From Catonia carolina (lineage: Eukaryota > Arthropoda > Insecta > Hemiptera > Achilidae), in contig JAQMRL010000043.1 in assembly GCA_035578175.1 (NCBI GenBank), forward strand, positions 372,001 through 436,000: a DNA stretch of 64,000 nt, written 5' to 3'. The notes beneath the pieces are model-generated. The model was not told the DNA's origin and did not search any database. It saw only the letters and a list, made by a program, of their open reading frames with translations. Below are positions 51,429-64,000 of the stretch, one piece after another (the stretch's first letter is position 1; the number at the start of each line of letters is the position of its first letter). Both the position numbers and the translations under genes were made by a program.

Positions 51429-54101
51429 ATGGGTTTCCGTCTCCTTACGTGGAATGGCAACGGCATCAGCAGACAACGTAACGACTTACTCAGACTACTG
51501 ATCGACTACGACATCGACATAGCTCTACTTCAAGAAACTCACTTCCTTCCTAACACGCGATTCAAATTGTCCCCCTACATAGTCTACCGTACTGACCGCC
51601 CTCCCTCTGATGCTGGCCGAACATCAGGAGGTGTGGCTATTCTTATTCACAAAAGGCACTTCCACAACCTTCTAGATACGCCCCCTATTCCAACTCTAGA
51701 ACATATCTCTGTCTCCGTCCCCTTGTTCTCGCGACCTGTCACGTTCACCTCAGTCTACCGCCCACACGCCTCTTCTGGTTATCACCCCGAAGCCCTTACC
51801 ACACTATTCACCCAGCAGCAACCTGTGTTTGCGGCTGGGGACTGGAATAGTAAACATACCGACTTCGGCTGCCGAACGACGAACCAAGCTGGTGCTCAAC
51901 TCCATGCTTTTATAGCACAGTCTCCACTGCCTTTGGCCCTTCACGTGCCTGACGCTCCGACTAGGGTACCCCCTGTTACTACCCAACTACCCGACATTCT
52001 CGATTACGCTATTTCAGTTGACTTCCTCTCTGTCCCTGACATCTCAGTACTACCCGAGTTAAATTCCGATCATCTGCCGGTTCTCTATACATTTACATCC
52101 CCAACAGTTCGCACTCCTGACCCGGCAGACAGGCTCATTGTCTCATGGTCCTCCTTCTCCGCCTCGGTTACCACCTCGCTCCCACCCGAACCCCCAGCTA
52201 TTACCACGGTAACCGAGCTCGAATCTCATCTAGACTCGCTCACTTCTCTTCTCTCGGATTCTATTCGACAAAATTCTCACCCACGCCCACCTCGCACTAG
52301 GTCGTCCCTTCCACCGGTAGTTAAACGTGCAATAGCCGATAGACGGCGGTTCCGACGGCTCTGGCAGCGCACAAGGGATCCCCACCATCGGGACCAGTTC
52401 AACTGTGCTGCTGCCAGATGCAGAATGCTACTCGATGACTTGAGAAACAGTCGCTGGGAGGACTACCTCCGCCGAGTAGCTGACAACGGTAAGCCATGGG
52501 AGGCTGCGCGCCGCCTGCTCTCCACCCAACGAAAATTTCACCCGCTGAAAACGTCGACAGGACTGACGTACTCAGCACAGGCGGTCGTTGACACCTTTGC
52601 TTCGCACTTCCAACAACACTTTACTTCCCCTCCACCAGTCTACCACGACCAAGACGAACTCATTCATGATGAAGTCTTATCTGCTCTTTCTGATCCTACT
52701 CCCTGCCACATGGAACCCTTCACGGAGGACGAAGTCACCTCCGTCATCTCTTCAATAGTCCCACGCAAGGCCCCTGGTCCCGACTGCGTCTCCGGGTACG
52801 CCATTCTCAATTCACCGCCGACACTCAAACTTCACCTATTAGCAATTTTCAATGCAGTACTAGCGCTGCAGCACTTCCCCTCTTCATGGAAAATTTCCAA
52901 AGTTATCACCATTCTAAAGCCCCGCAAACCCCCTACCGACCCCGACAGTTATAGGCCTATCTCACTCCTGCCCATTTTATCTAAGTTATTCGAGCGACTT
53001 CTTCTACCGCGTTTACGTCCTACAGTAGAATCTGTAGTTCCCCCAGAACAATTTGGTTTTCGTCGAGGACACTCCACGACCACCCAACTCCTCCGCATCG
53101 TAACGGCACTAGTGGATGCCAAAAATGCTCACCTCCACACCACGGCCGTGCTGCTCGACTTTAGAGCGGCATTTGATCGTGTGTGGCACGTGGGCCTCTT
53201 GTTCAAGCTAGCTCAATTCTTTCCTCCGTCTACAGTTCGACTACTTCACTCCTACCTGACCGGCAGACAGTTCCAAGTCACTGCCTCTACCCCTCAGTTC
53301 CACTCGGTCAAATCACAACTGACCCCATCAGCCGCAGGTGTACCACAGGGCTCGGTCCTTGGGCCCATTCTCTACCTATTCTACACCTTCGATTTCCCAG
53401 TTATGAATTCTGTTAAATTCGGACTGTTTGCCGACGACGCGATATTGTTCCGTCCCAGCAGATCCCTCCAATTTAATTGCAAAACGCTTCAAGATCAGCT
53501 CATACTTACCACTACCTGGTGTCGTATCTGGAGACTGACGCTCAACCCTAGCAAGTGCGAAGCTATCCACTTCTCCGCTAAACGGCCCCCTCCTCCTCTA
53601 CGTTTAGACGGAGAACTACTCCCATGGAAAGACAGTGTCAGGTACCTTGGGGTTACACTGGATAAGAGACTGTCGCTGCGGCAGCACATCAACGATAAAC
53701 TTTTCATGGGTAGGGTTTTAACCGCCACACTTATCCCGTTACTCCGTTCCGACGCTTACTCGACTAAATTGAAACTTCTAATATTTTCCTCGATATTACG
53801 CCCCTTCTTTCTATACGGGTCGCCGGTTTGGTGGCCCTTCCTCACTAAACGTAGCAAGACACGTTCCTCCGCCTTTCAGAACAAAGTCCTCCGACTAATC
53901 ACCGGATTTCACTATTATATTCCTAACCGAACGATACACGAACACCTACTCTTTCCCACCATGGAGGACTTTATACGTAACACTTCCAACAGGCTACACG
54001 ACGATGCGAGGGCCCACGGTCCTCAAATCATACGAGACTTGTACACGACTCCACATCCTCCCGAACGAACTAGGCCGTTACCGTTCCACGACTATGTCTA
54101 A
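51429..54101 (+). CDS. ORF2 APE endonuclease-reverse transcriptase (A3)
   Basis: 890 residues, open throughout. Endonuclease: TWNGNG, LLQETHF, YRPH, AGDWNSKHTDFGC, LNSDHLPV. Reverse transcriptase: KAPGPDCVSG, SYRPISLLPILSKLFERL, FGFRRGHSTT, LLDFRAAFD, PQGSVLGP and FADD (~666). C-terminus with YLGVTLDKR, GSPVWW and LPFHDYV; no RNase H. Looks capable of activity. Confidence 0.95.
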   Translation: MGFRLLTWNGNGISRQRNDLLRLLIDYDIDIALLQETHFLPNTRFKLSPYIVYRTDRPPSDAGRTSGGVAILIHKRHFHNLLDTPPIPTLEHISVSVPLFSRPVTFTSVYRPHASSGYHPEALTTLFTQQQPVFAAGDWNSKHTDFGCRTTNQAGAQLHAFIAQSPLPLALHVPDAPTRVPPVTTQLPDILDYAISVDFLSVPDISVLPELNSDHLPVLYTFTSPTVRTPDPADRLIVSWSSFSASVTTSLPPEPPAITTVTELESHLDSLTSLLSDSIRQNSHPRPPRTRSSLPPVVKRAIADRRRFRRLWQRTRDPHHRDQFNCAAARCRMLLDDLRNSRWEDYLRRVADNGKPWEAARRLLSTQRKFHPLKTSTGLTYSAQAVVDTFASHFQQHFTSPPPVYHDQDELIHDEVLSALSDPTPCHMEPFTEDEVTSVISSIVPRKAPGPDCVSGYAILNSPPTLKLHLLAIFNAVLALQHFPSSWKISKVITILKPRKPPTDPDSYRPISLLPILSKLFERLLLPRLRPTVESVVPPEQFGFRRGHSTTTQLLRIVTALVDAKNAHLHTTAVLLDFRAAFDRVWHVGLLFKLAQFFPPSTVRLLHSYLTGRQFQVTASTPQFHSVKSQLTPSAAGVPQGSVLGPILYLFYTFDFPVMNSVKFGLFADDAILFRPSRSLQFNCKTLQDQLILTTTWCRIWRLTLNPSKCEAIHFSAKRPPPPLRLDGELLPWKDSVRYLGVTLDKRLSLRQHINDKLFMGRVLTATLIPLLRSDAYSTKLKLLIFSSILRPFFLYGSPVWWPFLTKRSKTRSSAFQNKVLRLITGFHYYIPNRTIHEHLLFPTMEDFIRNTSNRLHDDARAHGPQIIRDLYTTPHPPERTRPLPFHDYV

Positions 54102-54637
54102 TAATAGATATGTATAACACGACTCTCCCAGTACGTCCCCTACCTAAGTTGGTTGGTTTAAATCCCCGCTTAAATTCGCATAATCATACTCTAAAAGAGC
54201 CGACACCTACACTGTAAAATAAAAACAAAGGCCACTAAAGCACAAGAGCCGATAAATACACACAATACTTAAGGCCAATGATTATGCCTCCCCAACCGTC
54301 TAAATTATGAATCCCCTCGTACGACTACCCACACTTTTTTACCTATCCACATATTACCGCTGGTGTATCCCCGTCCGAAGCCACACACATACTAAAAGGT
54401 TCGCTTTAAAACTAATAATAAATTCTAACTATTTACTGAACCATCTTACACTTCCCTAGCCCACTACATTAAAAAACTCTAATAACACTTAAAATTCTAA
54501 TCATATATAAAACTCCCCTGTTTCTACCCGAGGTTGTATTAATCTGTAAATTTGTTCCCCGAGCGATCAGGTGTTCCTTAACACGGTATCGCCATAACTT
54601 AGCCATAGAGCTACCTCAACCCGAACCCGAACCCGAA
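54102..54637 (+). other. A3 3' UTR with conserved stem-loop
   Basis: Shared structure at 54564-54591 (CGAT/ATCG outside, GTGTT/AACAC inside, internal loop CAG/GGT). A weaker hairpin at 54600-54613 (TAGC/GCTA) stands where A1 and A2 have AGGGCT/AGCCCT. There is no long internal poly(A); the corresponding place reads AAAATAAAAACAAAGGCCACT. Confidence 0.75.
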
Positions 54638-54649
54638 CGGTGACCGGCA
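54638..54649. repeat. Target-site duplication of A3, right
   Basis: CGGTGACCGGCA, matching 49827-49838. Confidence 0.92.
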
Positions 54650-54694
54650 CTCCAGGTTCGACACGAGCAACGAGCAGCAAGCAACCAACCGACC

Positions 54695-55066
54695 ATGCCA
54701 CCGAAAACCAGCGGTAAAGCAGCGAAGAAGGCGGGAAAGGCGCAGAAAAATATAGCCAAGGGCGACAAGAAGAAGAAGCGCAAGAGGAAGGAAAGCTACG
54801 CCGTGTACATCTACAAGGTGTTGAAGCAAGTCCACCCGGACACGGGAATCTCTTCGAAGGCGATGAGCATCATGAACAGTTTTGTCAACGACATATTCGA
54901 GCGCATCGCCGCCGAAGCTTCCCGGCTCGCCCACTACAACAAGCGGTCGACGATCACCAGCAGGGAGATCCAGACCGCCGTACGTCTCCTTCTGCCCGGT
55001 GAATTGGCCAAGCACGCCGTAAGCGAGGGCACTAAGGCCGTCACAAAGTACACCAGCTCCAAGTAA
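54695..55066 (+). CDS. H2B: Histone H2B (unit 3)
   Basis: 123 residues, same protein as units 1-2, but with several silent differences in the first 30 codons (for example GGAAAG for GGCAAG). These cluster at the 5' end near the insertion, while the rest matches, as gene conversion with a break point would give. Leader of 45 nt after the duplication. Confidence 0.99.
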   Translation: MPPKTSGKAAKKAGKAQKNIAKGDKKKKRKRKESYAVYIYKVLKQVHPDTGISSKAMSIMNSFVNDIFERIAAEASRLAHYNKRSTITSREIQTAVRLLLPGELAKHAVSEGTKAVTKYTSSK

Positions 55067-55119
55067 GAGCTCGGTGCTGCCTGCCGACGGTCTCGCGTAC
55101 ACCGCGGTAATAATAAAAC

Positions 55120-55135
55120 GGCCCTTTTCAGGGCC
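55120..55135 (+). terminator. Histone 3' stem-loop of H2B (unit 3)
   Basis: GGCCCTTTTCAGGGCC followed by ACCAAA. Confidence 0.97.
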
Positions 55136-56465
55136 ACCAAACATTTACGCTAAGGTTGTATGTCGGAAGATGTATTAATTTTTCCTCTCGTTCATCCCGT
55201 ACCGCAATATGACAACGTAAGTGCGTACATATTTAAATTTTTCCAAATGAATGGCAAGAGTGAAAAAAAAAAATTCTCGCCTGTTATTCGTTTATTTACA
55301 CACCTCCCACCGATACGCCCGTCAACCGTCTTATTGTATGTAGGCTACTATTGCGGTAAGCGTTGTTTGTTCAATTTTTTTAATTAAGCCGGCAATTTAA
55401 GTTGAAATCTTTACAGATAGCGGCGTACTTGTGAAATATCCGGCAACACATAAAAAACAAATGAAATGCAAAGTCCCAATTGTGAGATGGTATATCTTCA
55501 TTAATAATGATCAGTGATCAACAGTACTATTGTCAGTTTTATTTCATTTTAATTTTTTTTTTTTTTTTTTTTCTTTCTTTCTTCTTTTTCTTTAAATGCA
55601 GACGGTAGTAGGTCAGAAGCGAGTGGAAAAGTACGCTTATCATCACCATGCCGAGCTCCGTGAAAACAACATATTTCATTCACCGCATGGCCCGTCCGGG
55701 TGTACAATGTAATTCGTTACTTTCAGGTCGGATAACTGTTATCAGTGTCTTTTACACCTGCACCTCTATTGTTCTTAAACGATTCAGTAATTAACGTAAC
55801 TGTTTGTTTTGTTTGTTTTTTTGTTTGTTTGTTTGTTTGTTTGTTTTTTTGTTTGTTTGTTTGTTTGTTTGTTTGTTTGTTTGTTTGTTTGTTTGTTTGT
55901 TTGTTTGTTTGTTTGTTTGTTTGTTTGTTTGTTTGTTTGTTTGTTTGTTTGTTTGTTTCTTTGTTTGTTTGTTTGTTTCAGCCAGCCCTGCAACGAACGG
56001 ATCGAGTGTAAATAATTTTACACTCCACCTGTCCGTTATGGGCGGCAGGAATAATTTCATTGTTAACACGGAAATGCTGTAGCCAGTCGATTGAAAAATG
56101 CGAAATACTACAAAACATTTATGTATAGTTGATGAAATGAAATATTTTTAACGACGTTCTGATACCTCGAACGGTGAAGTTTGTTGAACGGCGATTGTTA
56201 CAGAATCGTTGTTGTGTATGACCTGGTAAATGGAATTATTGTTCACGGGGTGAACCGATAACCAAGAATTTACTTTAATAAACCGAAAATTTATATTTCA
56301 TCACTTTGAACAGTAATTCGGAGGTATACGAGTAGGAACTTTGCAAATATCTAACCGAATGTATTGAAATTACGACCTTTATCGGTTACTATCTTGTCCC
56401 CCTTCATGTTTGTTCGTTTCTCCTATATTGTTACATTTTTCTCAATACATTGGCGCGAGAGAAAA
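55136..56465. other. H2B-H1 spacer, distal part (unit 3)
   Basis: Diverged version of 9059-10321 with several indels. The TTTG microsatellite is about twice as long (55802-55978). AGAAAA at 56460-56465 is the empty Polinton site. No gene seen. Confidence 0.7.
55802..55978. repeat. (TTTG)n microsatellite, expanded allele
   Basis: About 177 bp of TTTG with TTTT and TTTC interruptions. The long Cys-Leu-Phe-Val frames through it are translation of the repeat only. Confidence 0.95.
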
Positions 56466-57248
56466 TCATGCGATTTTTTTTTTTTTTTTTTTTCTTTCAA
56501 AAACACGGTAAAATGAAAATAAACGGCGGCTACAATCGTTGCCGGTCGTTTGTACAGGTGAAATGTTGTCATTTAACAGTAGACCGCTGGCCGAACGACT
56601 GCGCGCGCTGTTGCACGGCCGGGCGTTTTCTGCCGCCGCTACTGTTTTCCCGCACGTTTACCATTAAAGGTGACTTACGGTAAACGAATTCGCCGCCGTA
56701 AGTTGTACGAGCCGATCGGCAGAGGTTTACAAGCCGTGCCGACCGTTACGGCCGTATGACGGCGAGCATTACGGACGGCGTACTTTCACTGTCGCCTATT
56801 CACCGGGAAAAATTAATGTGCGAGCGAAAAATTCGCGGCGCGTTCGCGCCCGACCGTCGCAGCAGACGTATACGTCACGGCCGGTAACGGATTTCCGCCC
56901 GATTTCGGCACGGCTCAAGCGCTGGGGTGAATTTATCGCGGTCCGGGCAGGCCGAGACGGCACTTGTTGGAGGTTCGCGAGCAGTTTTCGGTCCGGCGAA
57001 ATCGCCGTGCGCTTCGAACGGTGGCGCGACACACAGCCGGCGGTGTGTTGTCGAGGCAGGAAAAGCGAGACCGGCGAAAAATTGAAAGGGGGCCGAAAAA
57101 TAGACGCCCGAACGAACCGTGTAAGCACGATTCTGAGCCGGCCGAGCGACGGCTAAGTCGTTGCTTCCTTTAAAGTCCGCCACTATAACGTATAATTACG
57201 TGTTTTTGTCGCAGCGCCTATAACCTCTCCGTACACCGGCAAGAGAAC
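56466..57248 (+). promoter_or_regulatory. GC-rich region upstream of H1 (unit 3)
   Basis: Same conserved segment as in units 1 and 2, with a longer poly(T) run at its left end (56474-56493) and only one or two base changes elsewhere. Confidence 0.5.
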
Positions 57249-57881
57249 ATGTCAGACAGCGCAGCATCAGCAGCTACTCCGGCCGCAGCAGTGGCGTCGA
57301 CGCCGGCGAAGGCCGCGCCTGGGAAGAAGGCCGGCTCTAAATCGTCGGCGGCGGCCAGCAAGAAGCCGAGATCGAAGCCAGCACACCCGCCGACCGCCGA
57401 TATGGTGAACGCAGCGATCGCCGGCCTGAAAGAGCGAGGCGGCTCTTCACTGCAGGCGATCAAGAAGTACATCGCGGCCAACTACAAGGTGGACGCCGAG
57501 AAATTGGCCCCGTTCATAAAGAAGTACCTCAAGTCGGCAGTCGCGTCGGGCGCTCTCACCCAGCCGAAAGGCAAGGGTGCGTCCGGCTCGTTCAAGATCA
57601 GCGTGAAAGGCGAAGGCAAGACCGGCGGAAGCGCTCCCGCTAAGAAGAAGCCGTCGTCGGCCGCGCCTAAGACCAAGGCAGCAGCGAAGAAACCCGCAGC
57701 GTCCGGCAAATCGAAGGCAGCCGCTGCTGGGAAGAAGCAGGCGGCCGCCGTATCGGCTCCGAAGAAGGCGAAGAAAGTTTCTAAACCGCCGACCAAGAAA
57801 CCTAAATCGCCCAAACCGAAGAAGGCAGCGGTGAAGAAAGCCAAGTCGCCCAAGAAGGCAGCGGCCGGCAAGAAGAAGTAA
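57249..57881 (+). CDS. H1: Linker histone H1, short variant (unit 3)
   Basis: 210 residues. Same as units 1-2 except for an in-frame 18-bp deletion in the C-terminal tail that removes one SPSK-type repeat ([14 protein letters not shown] becomes KKAKKVSK). The winged-helix domain is unchanged. Loss of one possible phosphorylation site is the only predicted effect. Confidence 0.98.
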   Translation: MSDSAASAATPAAAVASTPAKAAPGKKAGSKSSAAASKKPRSKPAHPPTADMVNAAIAGLKERGGSSLQAIKKYIAANYKVDAEKLAPFIKKYLKSAVASGALTQPKGKGASGSFKISVKGEGKTGGSAPAKKKPSSAAPKTKAAAKKPAASGKSKAAAAGKKQAAAVSAPKKAKKVSKPPTKKPKSPKPKKAAVKKAKSPKKAAAGKKK

Positions 57882-57923
57882 ACGTTGTTAACACGCTTGT
57901 TCTTCTAGCCGCCACCAACAAAT

Positions 57924-57939
57924 GGCCCTTTTCAGGGCC
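57924..57939 (+). terminator. Histone 3' stem-loop of H1 (unit 3)
   Basis: GGCCCTTTTCAGGGCC followed by GCCAAA. Confidence 0.97.
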
Positions 57940-58534
57940 GCCAAATGTTTTTTAGTAAGGTTTTTATTGAAAATATTACAAGTTGTTGTGAACGGTTTAT
58001 TATACGATGATGATCGGCCGGGCCCGAACGGTTGGTTAGCACTCAGGCGGAGGGCGGTAATTTGATTTTTGCTTTTAATATTTGCCTGCCTTCCTCACTT
58101 AAAAAAGTTAACTTATTTAAAACAAACAAACAAACCGATGCGACTGTATATTTTTTTTGTCTGTTTGTTTATTCCCTTTTTTTACGTACTTTTAGCGGTT
58201 ATTACGCACACAAATACATTTCAATTGTTTTTTTTTTTTTTAATAGGTTTATAACTACAATTGCCTTCCTCACATACTAACGGACGAAGAAGAAGAAGAA
58301 GGGGAAAATGGACGAAGTTTTGTACGTAGTCGCTGCGATCGTCATGAATACGACACGCTATGCGAGTTACTTGCGCTTTACCATTGCCTCCCTCACATTA
58401 CAATTTGAAAATTTAAAAAAAAAAAAAAAAATCGTACTACATATTTCAAAGGAAAAGGAAAATTTAGCGGTAAGGTAAGGATCGAACAACACCAACCAAC
58501 CATCCAGCTTGTAAAACCTCGATTGAATTTTTGT
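57940..58534. other. H1-H3 spacer (unit 3)
   Basis: Near-copy of the unit 1 spacer with small indels in A, T and AAG runs. No gene seen. Confidence 0.7.
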
Positions 58535-58550
58535 GGCCCTGAAAAGGGCC
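58535..58550 (-). terminator. Histone 3' stem-loop of H3 (unit 3)
   Basis: The reverse complement reads GGCCCTTTTCAGGGCC. Confidence 0.97.
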
Positions 58551-58595
58551 GTTTCAGTTGTGTTCTCACGCGGTGGTAGGTAGCAGCAGGGTTGC

Positions 58596-61376
<2,781 letters not shown>

Positions 61377-61388
61377 GTGCCGCGCCAC
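61377..61388. repeat. Target-site duplication of truncated B1 (H4 side)
   Basis: GTGCCGCGCCAC. Confidence 0.92.
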
Positions 61389-61919
<531 letters not shown>

Positions 61920-61974
61920 GCGTCGCGCCACAAGCCGCTTGCGAAAGTCTATTAGAGCCTTCATTCAATAAAAC

Positions 61975-61990
61975 GGCCCTTTTCAGGGCC
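61975..61990 (+). terminator. Histone 3' stem-loop of H4 (unit 4)
   Basis: GGCCCTTTTCAGGGCC followed by ACCAAA. Confidence 0.97.
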
Positions 61991-62086
61991 ACCAAACCAA
62001 TAACATGAGGTTTTCAATAATGTGAATTTCTTTCATCTCCTCTCGCATCTTGTATAACGAACGGAAGAGGCTACTACCGCTGTAAT

Positions 62087-62117
<31 letters not shown>

Positions 62118-62484
62118 TAATAATGTGCACGCACAGAGACCGTTAATGAACAAACAGATAGATAGACACGGACGAATGGTCTTGTTTGTCGGTTATCACA
62201 TAATATAATCATCAGTAGATTACTGGAAAATGAAATAAGAAGAAGAAGAAATCGTGGTTGTGTTGTAAATTTCATAGTATTGTCGGGCGGTGCAGGTGAG
62301 CAAGCAGCAGTATTAGGAAGAGTTATTCGTTCTATTTTAGAGGAAAAAAAAAAAAAAAAAAGGAAATGAAGAGAGGAATTTTTTATTTTCTCTCCTTCGC
62401 CGCCGCTTTGTTACATGCTGACAGAACAATAATTATTCTTAAAAAGAGTTCAAACAGATTTAAACCTAGTCATGAAATTTTGGT
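61991..62484. other. H4-H2A spacer (unit 4)
   Basis: Like unit 3, with a slightly shorter TAA microsatellite. No gene seen. Confidence 0.7.
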
Positions 62485-62500
62485 GGCCCTGAAAAGGGCC
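62485..62500 (-). terminator. Histone 3' stem-loop of H2A (unit 4)
   Basis: The reverse complement reads GGCCCTTTTCAGGGCC. Confidence 0.97.
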
Positions 62501-62553
62501 GTTTCAATGCTGTGTCGCCTGTATAGCAGCTGCAGCTCCCAACGAGGTCCCGC

Positions 62554-63096
<543 letters not shown>

Positions 63097-64000
63097 GAAC
63101 TCCGCACGGAACACACCTACCGAGAGAACAGCTTGTGATTACTACCAAACGACTACCTCCTGGGAAAAAGGAGACGAGTGTTGCTAGTGGGAAGAACTGG
63201 CAACACTGCAGCAGCATGGCAACGCCGCCCAGCAGTGAAGAAGGTATGGATATACCTGTGATCGACAACGACGACGAGGGATTCCAGACCGTCGGCCGTA
63301 AAAGAAGCAGGGTCAACAACCCGGAAAGCAGTAGCAGCTCTATAGAAGGTATGCCATCGCATATTAACAGTTCTATAACCTCTCCCCCCTCACCCACAAC
63401 TAACACTTCTAAGAATTCTACCACCCACATTCCTACAGTTAGAAACAAAATTCCTCCTTTTGTATTCAAAGCACCACCCCGTTGGTCCGCTATCGTTAAA
63501 CTTCTCTCAACACACCTTTCTAGCAAATTTAATGTCACTTCCCGTGGCAATTCATTCTCTCTCCACACAAATAACATTGACGATTATGCTAAAGCTAAAA
63601 CTGTCCTCATTTCTGAGGGCATTAATTTCCATAGTTATTATACTTCCCAATCCGATGAGGTCAAAGTCGCCATCAAAGGATTACACCATTCAATTGAAGC
63701 AATCGAGGTGTCGGATTACCTCGTAGATCTTGGATACACGGTCAAACATTGCCAGAACATCTCTGGCCGTGCTGGCCGTCCTCTCAACGTCTTCCTTGTG
63801 AAGCTCCAGAAGAAAGAAGGATACGAGGCAATATACAAGCTGAACTCTATCTTTAATATTGTAGTAACTGTGGAAGCTTTCCGACCACGGCCTGGCCTTC
63901 CACAGTGCTACAAATGTCAGAGATATGGCCACTCCTCGGTCAATTGCAATCATGAGTTGCGTTGTGTTAAGTGTGGGGCTCAACACGACGCGGCTCAATG
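63097..64000 (+). mobile_element. Family A2 retrotransposon, second copy (runs off the window)
   Basis: Starts 13 nt inside the A2 element (matching from 15596) and continues with a few substitutions through the 5' UTR into ORF1. No left duplication. Twin hairpins are present at 63157-63173 and 63178-63206. The missing host TATA suggests this copy has lost its driving promoter. Confidence 0.92.
63216..64000 (+). CDS. ORF1 gag-like protein (A2 copy 2, partial)
   Basis: Open frame from the ATG at 63216 to the window end, about 261 codons, covering the N-terminus, the conserved middle and knuckles 1 and 2 (up to HDAAQ). One residue difference near the start (Asn for Ser in DNDDEG) relative to 15715-17034. 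Confidence 0.92.
   Translation, partial: MATPPSSEEGMDIPVIDNDDEGFQTVGRKRSRVNNPESSSSSIEGMPSHINSSITSPPSPTTNTSKNSTTHIPTVRNKIPPFVFKAPPRWSAIVKLLSTHLSSKFNVTSRGNSFSLHTNNIDDYAKAKTVLISEGINFHSYYTSQSDEVKVAIKGLHHSIEAIEVSDYLVDLGYTVKHCQNISGRAGRPLNVFLVKLQKKEGYEAIYKLNSIFNIVVTVEAFRPRPGLPQCYKCQRYGHSSVNCNHELRCVKCGAQHDAAQ

Larger units (their letters stand above)
49839..54637 (+). mobile_element. Family A3 retrotransposon at H2B start site (complete)
   Basis: A 4799-bp element in H2B orientation: 255-nt 5' UTR without the twin hairpins of A1/A2, ORF1, ORF2 directly abutting (TAAATG), and a 536-nt 3' UTR ending in three copies of CCCGAA. Both ORFs open. Exact 12-bp duplication. The insertion point is within one base of that of A1 and A2 when the leaders are aligned on GTTCGACAC. 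Confidence 0.95.

Overview
This is insect genomic DNA from a tandem array of the five replication-dependent histone genes. The histone proteins are typical of insects. Each host unit, without insertions, is about 6.2 kb and reads H4(+), H2A(-), H2B(+), H1(+), H3(-). Each histone gene is intronless and ends in the canonical 16-nt histone 3' stem-loop. The window holds the tail of one unit (1-2036, all retroelement), unit 1 (2037-13705), unit 2 (13706-47957), unit 3 (47958-61376) and the start of unit 4 (61377-64000).

The main discovery is a group of Jockey-clade non-LTR retrotransposons (ORF1 gag-like protein with three zinc knuckles; ORF2 APE endonuclease plus reverse transcriptase, no RNase H seen) found at only two places: the predicted transcription start of H2B ('site A') and of H3 ('site B'). 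All eight such sites in view are occupied. H4, H2A and H1 starts are untouched. At least five families are present: A1 (3915-8559), A2 (15583-20180 and 63097 onward) and A3 (49839-54637) at H2B; B1 (1-2036, 43203-47957, 59063-61376) and B2 (12921-13705) at H3. Insertions are in the sense of the histone gene and flanked by 10-12 bp target-site duplications. The first base of the full-length elements lies 31-32 bp from the histone TATA-like TAAATA, so each element sits exactly where the histone promoter should start transcription. About 45 nt of histone 5' UTR plus the intact coding region remain beyond the element's 3' end. I infer that these elements capture the histone core promoter. The 3' UTRs of all five families share a short two-part stem-loop supported by compensatory base changes, a good candidate for the signal their reverse transcriptase recognises.

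The second mobile element is an 18.7-kb Maverick/Polinton (21933-40588) in the H2B-H1 spacer of unit 2. It has a 6-bp duplication (AGAAAA), termini AGTAGAGG...CCTCTACT, and inverted repeats of about 2.66 kb. Sister units 1 and 3 preserve the empty site. It encodes a protein-primed family B DNA polymerase, major and minor capsid proteins, an adenain-like protease, a phospholipase A2-like protein, a packaging ATPase, an integrase with a C-terminal chromodomain-like segment and several conserved proteins of unknown role. Nearly all are intact, so it looks recent. Unusual parts are a duplicated domain in the polymerase, a minisatellite with 21 copies of a 12-bp palindrome, terminal repeats built of ~288-bp near-palindromic units, and CAGCTG arrays at their inner ends.

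The histone units are nearly identical to each other, as expected under concerted evolution, but fall into two sequence variants (units 1-2 and units 3-4 in the H4-H2A block). Spacers hold a TTTG microsatellite, poly(A) tracts and a conserved GC-rich segment upstream of H1. I see no tRNA, rRNA or CRISPR.
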